Source of the DNA: Syncephalastrum monosporum B8922
Taxonomy: Eukaryota > Mucoromycota > Mucoromycetes > Mucorales > Syncephalastraceae
Direction of reading: 5' to 3'
Assembly: GCA_000697355.1 (NCBI GenBank)
Contig: JNEN01001207.1
Coordinates: forward strand, 186,001 to 250,000
Length of the DNA stretch: 64,000 nucleotides
Shown: positions 55,695-64,000 of the stretch, one piece after another
How the letters are laid out: each line of letters opens with the position of its first letter
Numbering within the stretch: the first letter of the stretch is position 1
Translations under genes and position numbers: made by a program
Notes under the pieces: model-generated
Told to the model about the DNA's origin: nothing
What the model saw: only the letters and a program-made list of their open reading frames with translations
Database searches by the model: none

Positions 55695-56801
55695 TTATAA
55701 GAGCGACTCGCCCAAGCAGCACCGTGCGAGCGAGCAGCCGACCTGCACGGTTTGGAAAGCCGCAGTCTCGTCCTCCAATGCAGGGTTCACCTCCACCACG
55801 TCAGCCGCCACCAAGAGACCCGTCTCGGCCACGGCCTCACAGATGTAATGCCCCTCTCGGAAAGTGAGGCCCCCTCGTACAGGAGTACCCTACAGGAACA
55901 AAGAAGAAAAAAGAGGCCATGTCAATACTATGCTATGCATGATGATAGAGGCTAATCAGATAAAAGGAAACCTACAGTGCTGGGTGCAACGGAGGGGTCA
56001 AGGGCGTCGACGTCAAACGACATGTGAATGGGCCGGTCGCGCTTGGGGTTGACGTGATCAAGCGCCATTTCCACTACCTTGCCAATGCCGTATTTGTCAA
56101 CGTGGTGCATCGAGAAAGCTTTGATGTTTTTCTCCTTGATAATCTGTTTTTCAAAGTTGTCGACGTCGCGGAGACCAATGTAGACCAATCGCTGAGTGTC
56201 GAGGCAGGGCTGGACCCAAGCAAAGTCGGGGTGGCCCTGGGCAATACCAGTCAGAAAGCTAAGGGGGCAGCCGTGGATGTTGCCTGACTCTGTGGCTTCA
56301 GGAGTATTGATATCCTAAAATAAGAAAGCAGCATGCTCGCATAAGTCTCCAATACACACGAACAAATGGTAAACAAAGACGATGCTAATTTTCGTCTGAA
56401 TGCCTTACCGCATGCGCATCCACCCAAATGAGGCAGGCGTCGGGATACGCGGAAAAGACACCCGACACCGTTGCCAAGGCAATCGAATGGTCACCGCCCA
56501 AGGTCAGAACGAAATCGCCTCGCTTGGCACGCTCAGCAATCTGGGATGACACCGCGCGCGTCACGGCCGAGACATATTTGGGTTTCTTGAGGTTCTTGAC
56601 ATCGGGATCTTGGTCAGGCTTCAGCTGCGTAACGCGATCGTGATTGCTCTCGTAATCGACATGCCAACCGAGCTCTTCGAGCTGACTCTTGAGACCAAAC
56701 TCTATCAGTCGGTCAGGACCCTTCTCAACACCGGTATGGGGCTGTCCGCCATTGAATGGCACGCCAATGATGGATACGTTTCGTGTGCGGCTTTGAACCA
56801 T
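55695..56801 (-). CDS. car1: Arginase
   Basis: Three exons (56801-56409, 56314-55976, 55889-55695) give 308 residues. The ureohydrolase manganese motifs are complete: [20 protein letters not shown] (joined across the first intron) and [19 protein letters not shown] (joined across the second). The N-terminus has [22 protein letters not shown], the substrate-side loop typical of arginase rather than agmatinase. It converts arginine to ornithine and urea, starting arginine catabolism, usually in the cytosol and induced by arginine. The C-terminus ([12 protein letters not shown]) matches the family end. The aldehyde dehydrogenase gene begins further right on the same strand. Confidence 0.95.
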
Positions 56802-57004
56802 TGTGCCGGGTTAAAAAAAAGAGATAATGAATTTGGGAAAAAAAAACAAATTTTCCCGCGCTGTCATTTTATAGGCGAACCGGGAGGGGTTCAGGGACAT
56901 GCAACCGAGAAAACGGCGACCCAAAAGCGAGAAGCATGGGAAGATTCCCTTCTGTATTAATTATCATAGAAGCTTAATATTATCATTTAGCTCTTATCAT
57001 GATT

Positions 57005-59237
57005 TTACAAGCGCTTTCGGATGTACAAAAAGACAAACAAGAGGAAAAGCAGGAAACCGCGCTTGATCTCTTTTTTGTAGCGGATGAGTGTCACACGGAA
57101 AGAGCTCGACATGAGCATGGTGCGCAGCAGGGCATACGTCGCGGGCGTGTAAGGCGGATAGCGGGAGCGCATTAAGAACTCAAGGCGCTGCTTTTTGTAC
57201 AAAATAGCGCGTTCGTGCGTGAAAATATTGAACGTCGTCTCACCGTGGTATTTGCCCATGCCAGATGGACCAACGCCGCCAAAGGGTAGAGCGAATTCTG
57301 TTTGCGTTGTACAACATGCGTCAATTTTTTAAAATGATCTCATCCAAAAAGAACGTACCCGCAAAATGCATCAGCGTGTCGTTCACGCAAACGCCGCCTG
57401 ACGCAGTAACATCGATCACTGGGGAAAAAGATTAATAAAGGTCATGTTGAAATCGACCCTTGTCACTTACCTTTGCGCTGGTCCGCCTTCTTATTGGCAA
57501 AGACATACATGCTAAGCGGAGGTGGACTATGGAAATCTAAAATCAGAAACAAAATTCGGCTAGGAGGCGTCCTTCTAGAACGTTACTTACTTGCGCTTGA
57601 TCATGGCAACGGCATCCTCGAGGCTGTCATAGGCAATCACAGGTAGGATGGGTCCAAAGAGCTCCTCGCCCATGAGGACAGGGTCGTTATACTTGACATC
57701 GGTGATCACCGTCGGAGCAATATAACGGTCTTCACGGTTGTGGTCACCGCCGATCGCGACTGAACCGGTGTGGCGCTCGTCAATGAGTCTGACGAGGCGA
57801 TCAAAGTGGCGCGTCGTCACAATGCGTCCATAATCTTTGGAAGCCCGTGGGTCCGGCCCGAAAAATCGGGTGAGAGATTTGCGCAGGGCTTGAACAAAGG
57901 CATCGACGTGAGTGCGCGGCAGCAGTAGATAGTCGACCGCGATACAGGTCTGTTTCACTTTTCGTTTAGATCACGCCATCAGCCTACATTTGCGTGGACG
58001 TACCTGGCCCGTGTTGAAGAACTTGCCAAACGCGATACGGTTCGCAACGGTCTGCATGCTGGCGTCCGCGGTGACCACTGCGGGGCTTTAAAGGTAATAC
58101 GTGAGCTTGGATACGTTTTTTTCCATGTGTATTTGTTCCTTACGATTTTCCACCCAGTTCGAGCGTCACCGGCGTCAGGTGCTTGGCCGCAGCTTCCATG
58201 ACGATTTTGCCGACGGTACCGCTGCCAGTATAAAAGATGTGGTCAAACGGGAAGGTCAAGAGATGGGTGGTTTCTTCGACGCCACCATTGACAATCCGAT
58301 AGCAGCTGGTGTCCATGTACTTGGGGAACAGTTGCGTGATCAGGTTGGCAGTGTGGCGTGCCACTTCGGAGAGCTATACAGGGTGAAGCCGGAAGAAATA
58401 TTAAATTACTGATCAGAAGGGTCGGACCCGATTTCTGGGGCCAAGAAACTCTTATGCATTTACCTTGAGAATCACAGAATTACCCGCTGCAATTGCACCC
58501 GCTAATAATCACACACACACACACACACACAGAGAAAGATTAGTATATCAGCAGATATGAATTAAGCAAGGCACGGTTTTGAGTTACCAAGTGGGACCAG
58601 AGCCAATTGAACGGGATAGTTCCAGCAGCCTAATCGTATAATTTTTTTTTGCCCAAATTAGTTCCTGGGCGACCATGTGTATCATGCGTGTGCAAATCAT
58701 TCGTTTACCGAGAATGCAGACGACACCCAAGGGATCCTTGCGAATGATGCAAGTATCTGCGCGGTTAGCCGACGAACGCGCGACCACCTTTTCATCCTTG
58801 ACGAGACGATCAATGTTCTAAACACATGACACCATTTAGACGCGTTTTCTTCATTCGCTAATATCAATGCACGGGCTTACGTCCATGAAGAACAAACACT
58901 CTTCGAGAAGAGGGCTTATGTCACCCATCATGGCTTCCGTGCGGGGCTTGCCCATGTCGCGTGCAAGCGCCTCATAGAAACTCTCTTCATGGTCTTTGAC
59001 CATGCAGTACAGACGATTGAGTTGGAACTTGCGCCAATACATATCGCGGGATTTGCCTGAGAAATGTCAGGAAAAATAACCAAAAAAGCAAATGCATGTC
59101 CTTCTATTTTTTTTTTTTCTTTCATTATTACCAGTCGTGAAGAAACCGCGTACAACACTGATACTGTCTTCGATCGTATCGAGGGACGAATACTCGAGGT
59201 TATCAGAGACCTCTGCCTTGAATCTCACAGTGGCCAT
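57005..59237 (-). CDS. Membrane-anchored fatty aldehyde dehydrogenase (class 3 ALDH)
   Basis: Minus-strand gene with about nine exons, from ATG 59237 to the stop at 57005-57007, about 530 residues. Motifs: DKGYWNYP-type [29 protein letters not shown], the catalytic Glu in [10 protein letters not shown], the nucleophile Cys in [14 protein letters not shown] and [10 protein letters not shown]. The C-terminus is a hydrophobic anchor ([13 protein letters not shown]) followed by Arg-Lys-Arg-Leu, as in Hfd1-type enzymes anchored in the ER, peroxisomal or outer mitochondrial membrane. It oxidises long-chain aldehydes to fatty acids with NAD. A (CA)n run lies in one intron near 58508-58530. Exon borders are read from consensus and frame; the joins near 58500-58600 are least certain. 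Confidence 0.9.
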
Positions 59238-59784
59238 GATTGGTTAATAGAGTGTATGGAAAAAAAAATCAAGAAAAGAAGGAAGATGCGAGAGGAGGCC
59301 TCACAAAATTTAAATATGTGGGGAAGAAAAAACGAATGGCCGGCCGATCGCATGATTCACGTGTCAGACTTTGAATGTGAATTTTCTCGGGGTCGTCATG
59401 TCGTTCTTTCCGGTTTGAGGAAACCCCACGGAATGCATATCCACACACGCACATACACGCACATACAGATGTATACACCGCTTTGACAAAGATATGAAAA
59501 AAAGGTGCGGATTCTTTTTGTCGGAGGAAGCTTTCGCATATTTCACATGTTGAAACCCCACATCCCACACGCACCCATTCATATACATGATGGATATTTT
59601 TTCATTTTCTCGGATATGCCGTTGCAGCGGGTATGACTAACAAAATGACGAAAAAGTGGTATCTGTACAGCAGCAGGAGTAATGAGGCTATGCAAGCTCA
59701 AAGAGCAAGAAAAGAAGGTAGGTAGGCAAAGCAGCGACAAATCAAGAAGGTGACGTAGACTATACAAAAGAGAGAAAAATATGC
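59238..59784. other. Intergenic region between two minus-strand genes
   Basis: No gene is supported. It should hold the promoter of the aldehyde dehydrogenase gene and the 3' end of the next gene. A CACA-rich patch lies near 59440-59475. Confidence 0.4.
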
Positions 59785-60858
59785 TTATTGTGATGATCCG
59801 GCCACAATTCGATTCCAGAAAGAATCCGCCCAGCGTATGCCAAACAGGCCAGGCGAAGATGCGTCAGAGCTTGAGCTGAGGTAAGTCGCAAAGCTGCCGA
59901 GCGGCGTATCCTGTACATGCTTCGTTTTCTGATGGCGTTGGTGGGCGATCTGTATATGTGTCAGGTGGACGGGTCGTGCAGGGTCGTACGGTTGTTGCTG
60001 ATGTTGCTGTTGCTGCTGCTGTTTTTGAGTCGACTGCCATCTGCGCGCCATTTGTTTTGTATGTCGCGCATCAAAGGTGGAACGCGAGCGATTCAACTGT
60101 CGCCGGGCAGAAGCTTTCTGCAGACAGCGCGACAAACTCTCTGTCATGGGATCCCGGTACCGCTTGAGGCATTTATACTCCTTATCGAGGCGGTCTCGCT
60201 CTCGCTGCAGCGCGTCGGTATCATCCGTAGCAGCCGCCGGTCGGCTGATGAACTGGGACCGCAGCAGACGGTGCTGGGAGTGATACTGATGATGGAGAGG
60301 ACGATGAGCGTTCGGAGTGGAGGGGGCCCTTGATGAGGAAGACGACGAAGTGGAGGAATGCGTGGTGGTATGAGAAGCAGTATTGGAGGTGGAGGATGCA
60401 GCGGCAGCTGCGGCTGGATACGCGGCCCGATCGGGTGGGACGAGATTGCTCGCCTCGGCATTAACAGTTTGTTCTACCGGCGCAGCCAATGCTTGATGTG
60501 ACACAAATGATGCTGGGTGAGACCGTCGTCTTGGAGACTTGTAGTCCTTTTCGACGTTGTTGGGCTCTTGCTGAGGGAGGGTCGCAAAAGTTCTGTCGAA
60601 CTGCTGAGATCGGGTCCGCCTCAGTGGGTTGCTGACTTGCTTGTGTTCTTCCTCCGCTTCGGTGTCTGTATGCACTGCGGCCGATCGTCCCGGTATGATT
60701 TTGCTGACTTGGACTCGTCCGCCCATTTTGCGCTTGACATGGTGGCGATGCTGTTTGCGATGGAGAGGTGTGCTGGTCACTGTGGGTGGCAATACGCTCG
60801 CAAGGTCGTTGGTCATTGTCAGTTTACTATCCTTCAAAGGTGGAAGGGTATCCGCCAT
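59785..60858 (-). CDS. Basic low-complexity protein, function unknown
   Basis: Single-exon frame of 357 codons. The N-terminal third is rich in Pro, Arg, His and Lys (HRKQHRHHVKRKMGGRVQVS). The middle is Ala/Ser/Thr/His-rich. A helical segment follows (ALQRERDRLDKEYKCLKRYR) that could form a short coiled coil, then an Arg-rich patch (ARRQLNRSRSTFDARH), a poly-Gln stretch and a Trp-containing tail (FGIRWADSFWNRIVAG). No known domain is seen. Its length, the clean start (MADTLPPLKDS) and the conserved-looking tail favour a real gene, but the composition makes chance less unlikely than usual. Confidence 0.55.
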   Translation of the reverse strand: MADTLPPLKDSKLTMTNDLASVLPPTVTSTPLHRKQHRHHVKRKMGGRVQVSKIIPGRSAAVHTDTEAEEEHKQVSNPLRRTRSQQFDRTFATLPQQEPNNVEKDYKSPRRRSHPASFVSHQALAAPVEQTVNAEASNLVPPDRAAYPAAAAAASSTSNTASHTTTHSSTSSSSSSRAPSTPNAHRPLHHQYHSQHRLLRSQFISRPAAATDDTDALQRERDRLDKEYKCLKRYRDPMTESLSRCLQKASARRQLNRSRSTFDARHTKQMARRWQSTQKQQQQQQHQQQPYDPARPVHLTHIQIAHQRHQKTKHVQDTPLGSFATYLSSSSDASSPGLFGIRWADSFWNRIVAGSSQ

Positions 60859-62308
60859 CCTTTCGTTTTTCTCTTTTTTAAAAAAAACAAAAGGTAGAAA
60901 AAAAAGTATAAAACTATAAAAGTGTAAAAAAAGAAAGGGAAAAGGCGGAAAGAGAGAAGAAGAGGAAGAAGTGCTCGAACAATTCGGGGGACACCCCCCA
61001 AGGGGTTTACATTTTCAATCATCCATCAATCATACCATCCATGCGACGCTTTTGAACCTCCGCAGCAGCAGCAGCAGAAAAGAAAGGAAGCCGAGCTTAT
61101 TGCCGAGAAGTGATCACATGGCACGATTATGGCGTTACGCTGGTGTCTTCTGTTGACTACAGTGACAGCATGAAGTGTGGATGGCACTTTGATAATGTGT
61201 CGCTTTTTCTCAACCCTATGCAGTCGAGATTCTTTGTGTGACATTCATCGGGCCGTTGAGACATTTTGCAACAGTTCAGTCTCTTTCTTTTTCCATATTG
61301 ACCATTCGTTCACTAACTGAACGATTCCCTCCAGGTTCTCATTATGCTAGTTGTTTGAGAAGAGAAGTACACACACTTGCACACATGTCTCTTTCAATTT
61401 TGCACTCTGTAAAACAGTACTTGTATGCATCTCGGCGAGGCTGTTGGGGTGGGGGCCAGACAAAAGGAAGAAAAACTGCCCCTTTCTTTGAGCGTGTTTC
61501 TGCATCAGCCCACCTTTATGTGTTGTAAGTGTTTGTGGAGCTGTGCGTATGTATATGTAGAGACAGGGTTTGAGTTTTAGGCTGTGCGACATGAAAATCA
61601 CGCACAGTTTCATTTTGACGCACACAAACGCACGCGCGATTGCACCACACACACGAACACACACATAACCCCTATCACCTTCCTGTGCCCCAACATGCAT
61701 AAAGTAGCCTCATTTTACATGAACAAACGCGCATTGCTTAACCCCCATTGGTCATTGCGGCACCCGCCTGAAAGCAGGTTTCACCGTTCTATTTCGCAAT
61801 CCCCATCCTGTCGGCCAAGTCCTGCTATCTGGATGCATTAAGGTATCCTTGTTTATTTCTTTTGCCCCCATGACACCGTCAGGGCTCTCACGGCCAATGT
61901 CATGTACTACTCTGTATGTACGCAGTGTATGAAAAATGTAAGGTCAATTATTTTTATCTGCGCTAAACCTTTCTTCGCCGCATCAATGGCCGACTTACTG
62001 TATTGTTTACTAAACTAAAAGCGAAAAGGACATTCAGAGTTCAATGGCACGCATCGTCGGATCTGGACGCCCGCAAGTAACAATGAAGCGTAAAAGCGCG
62101 CGCGTCTCCCCAAAACACTGAACGACCTCCTTAGTGTTTCAAATCCAATACAGGATACGAAAAGGATGTGACCGGATTGTAATATCTATAAAGTAAATAA
62201 CTCCGCGAACTCGAGTTATTGCAGTCCTAAATGGCAATCTTACTGAGCTTCATTCCAAAAATATTTGCTATCCGTATCAACGTATAGAAATATACAAAGC
62301 GAGCCTTC

Positions 62309-62452
62309 ACCAGCTTCGGGAACGGGAATACGGAACCGGAGATCAAGTGCAGGCTGTGATGACACGGAGCCGAAGGCAGAGGAGCTTATACACACACGGA
62401 GCGCCAATTGAAGATTCACGTATGACCGCAGCGAAGCGTTCTCGAAGCTGGT
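62309..62452. mobile_element. Family-B inverted-repeat element
   Basis: Arms ACCAGCTTCGGGAACG (62309-62324) and the reverse complement CGTTCTCGAAGCTGGT (62437-62452) match with one mismatch over 16 bp. The interior at 62325-62374 matches 35809-35860 in inverted orientation. It has no coding capacity. The true outer ends and any target duplication are unclear. Confidence 0.5.
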
Positions 62453-62510
62453 TAGATAATATAATGAAAATAGGGTTCCGTATCTACGTAATTACATAAG
62501 CAGGACGTTG

Positions 62511-62538
62511 GAGACCCGGGTTCAATTCCCGTCTGGCA
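62511..62538 (+). tRNA. tRNA T-arm-like fragment (possible SINE or tRNA relic)
   Basis: GACCCGGGTTCAATTCCCGT includes a consensus B box (GGTTCAATTCC) within a 5-bp T-stem. The sequence after it (CTGGCA) would be an acceptor strand, but no matching 5' acceptor, D-arm or anticodon arm is found upstream, so no complete tRNA is called. Confidence 0.3.
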
Positions 62539-62972
62539 AAGTAGACCACTTTAAAAAGTGAACGGTACCTGACGTCAATCTTCATCAAGGTCTTTTTATC
62601 CTGGTTTCTTTTTCCCATTGGCAGACACGGTTTATGTTATCGCATGAAAGCTCATCGATGCGAATTTATTTCATAAAAAGACGACTGTTTTCTCCTACGT
62701 CTACCTTTCCTCTTCTTCTTTACTCTGGTCAAGACTTCCGCCGTCGCTTCCCTCCTAGCTGATCCTGGTCGTGCTACCACGTCTGGCTCATTCGCCTTTG
62801 ACTTTTCTCCAGCGCCCGCTCGTGCTGTCGCGTCCGGTTCATCGATGTTTGTGGTTGATGCGTTGTCGCCTGCCTCGTTTGGCTATTCCCCTGTCCTTCC
62901 TGCTGGCAAGTGCATACGAATACTTTACATCGATGACGCTGCACAATACCTACAACGCCAGAAAAGGAAGTA

Positions 62973-63146
62973 CAGTAGCCGCGCGGATAAATTATACGCT
63001 CGGGAGATCCAAAAAATATAACCAAGGCCAGAATATAACCTATCTAGGAGTAGCGGCGCGGATACATTACACCTCGGGAAATTGGAAAAGGATAACTTAG
63101 GCCAGAATACAGCTTATTTGCGTATAACTTATCCGCGCGGCTACTG
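62973..63146. mobile_element. MITE (family A), second intact copy
   Basis: 174 bp, flanked by TA on both sides, with perfect 18-bp terminal inverted repeats (CAGTAGCCGCGCGGATAA) that extend to about 26 bp with one mismatch. Internally, GAGTAGCGGCGCGGATACA at about 63047 repeats the left arm, so it consists of two diverged units of about 75 bp. It shares arms, a TCGGGAGATC block and the overall unit with the copy at 17922-18089. Confidence 0.8.
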
Positions 63147-63608
63147 TATACGATGGCGATGGAAACAACACCGATACCTGACACGCCACCATTGCAACAC
63201 TTAAAACGCAGTGTGAAAAGCCAACCCGCTAATGAGGAACACTTGGACTTGCTCGTGGAGTGTGCTGAACGCTTTCGAATCCAAAAATGAAAAGGATAAG
63301 CTGGAAAACATGCTTTAAACAAGGCGTTGCGAACAAGCTTGCTTTTATCGTACGGTATACAAGTGCAGATAGCATTCGATCACAATACACGCCTCTCCTC
63401 CTGTCTTCTCTTCCGTTCGCGCCTCTTCCGCCTCCTCTCAGCTTGCTCCCCTCCTATCAGAGTTTTTTCCGCTCTTTCCTCTGCCAGTAAGTGAAACAGA
63501 TTCAGGTCTATGCCTTGAATATGAGATATTAACACACGTTTCAGTTCCTCTCCGCTCGCTCTCCCTCTCTCCTTCTTTCCCGTTTTGCGACCCTCTAGTC
63601 TAGACGGT

Positions 63609-63683
63609 CGGTGGCCGGGACCACCGTTGAAACATCCCTCATAGACATCGCCCTTGCGCCAAATGTCTGCTCCCCGGCCACCG
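63609..63683. repeat. 11-bp inverted repeat with 53-bp loop
   Basis: CGGTGGCCGGG (63609-63619) and CCCGGCCACCG (63673-63683) are exact reverse complements. It could form a GC-rich stem. It lies about 220 bp beyond the stop codon of the gene at the window edge. Function unknown. Confidence 0.6.
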
Positions 63684-63899
63684 ATAAGTGCTTGTGGTTG
63701 ATAATATGAAAGTGAGACTCAGGAATGCATTTTGCTGCACAGCTTTAGGTGAGGTAATGGCTAACACGCCGCGAGCGTGTATCAACGACCCCGGCTCCGG
63801 CCGCTTAGGTATGTAGAATAAACATGAAGTGTAATCCACGGAAACTGATTTCGAAACGAAATTCGTAGGCTAGTTACATTATGTATATAAAAAATAGGT

Positions 63900-64000
63900 C
63901 TATTCATCATCGTCTTGCATAAACATGTCGTCAAAATCTTGAGCGTTGATCTTTCTCTTCTTGAGCTTCTTGGCCATCCGCTCTTCCTTGGCCAAATCAT
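63900..64000 (-). CDS. C-terminal fragment of a Lys-rich protein (gene runs off the window)
   Basis: Reading in from the right edge, the frame gives DLAKEERMAKKLKKRKINAQ then DFDDMFMQDDDE and a stop at 63900-63902. The Lys-rich helix followed by an acidic tail resembles ends of nucleolar or ribosome-biogenesis proteins such as some DEAD-box helicases, but 33 residues cannot decide this. Confidence 0.6.
   Translation of the reverse strand, partial: DLAKEERMAKKLKKRKINAQDFDDMFMQDDDE

Larger units (their letters stand above)
60859..63899. other. Gene-free spacer with mobile elements
   Basis: About 3 kb without a supported gene. It contains the family-B element (62309-62452), a tRNA T-arm-like sequence (62511-62538), the intact family-A MITE (62973-63146) and an 11-bp inverted repeat (63609-63683). 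Frames such as 61347-61700 (minus) contain long A/C repeats and are judged spurious. Confidence 0.45.

Noticed and set aside
61347..61700. 117-codon minus-strand frame near 61.5 kb
   Set aside because: Much of it is low-complexity C/A or T/G sequence and no protein features are visible.
62440..62540. A complete tRNA gene
   Set aside because: Only the T arm fits; no paired acceptor stem, D arm or anticodon arm could be built.

Overview
The window is nuclear DNA of a filamentous fungus. Genes carry many short GT-AG introns (mostly about 50-80 nt), start codons often follow pyrimidine-rich leaders, and both strands are used evenly without operons. The proteins are fungal housekeeping and secreted enzymes. 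One gene (36163-37210) looks like a member of a family I remember as expanded in Mucorales, so an early-diverging Mucoromycota species is my best guess. That placement is an inference, not a measurement.

Layout. 0.2-7.3 kb: a Rab6/Ypt6 GTPase, a SurE-type phosphatase, a PP6/Sit4 phosphatase catalytic subunit and a sugar transporter on the minus strand. 11.5-13.4 kb: mitochondrial D-lactate dehydrogenase. 15.1-17.7 kb: a secreted GH3 beta-glucosidase. 19.6-26.9 kb: a two-PAS protein and a large BTB-BTB-CAP-Gly protein. 27.3-34.9 kb is a compact stretch: a small putative mitochondrial protein, nucleoporin Nup53, a DUF866/CZIB zinc protein, alanine aminotransferase, TFIIE-beta and mitochondrial IF3. 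36.2-37.2 kb: the nuclease-like family gene. 38.5-41.2 kb: a secreted dipeptidyl peptidase 5. 41.2-52.2 kb is a decayed, repeat-rich region: coding remnants, an arginyl-tRNA synthetase pseudogene, minisatellites, and an unusual multi-exon locus with tandemly duplicated exon-intron units and in-frame stops. 52.5-60.9 kb is again gene-dense: ERH, ribosomal protein L34, 6-phosphogluconolactonase, arginase, fatty-aldehyde dehydrogenase and a basic low-complexity protein. 60.9-63.9 kb is mobile-element-bearing spacer. The window ends in the C-terminus of a Lys-rich protein.

Functional themes. There is no biosynthetic cluster. Sugar uptake, beta-glucosidase, DPP5, D-lactate oxidation, arginase and alanine aminotransferase fit saprotrophic carbon and nitrogen use, but their proximity looks incidental. 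The most unusual content is structural: coding exons of 3, 6, 10 and 15 nt, one or two GC-AG introns, convergent stop codons 7 bp apart, a TA-flanked MITE family built from repeated internal units of about 70 bp, a second inverted-repeat element present twice, a relic of the 3' end of 18S rRNA next to a nuclease-like gene, and the duplicated exon-intron locus at 49-51.7 kb. All exon joins were read by eye from splice consensus plus frame continuity; no transcript data were available.
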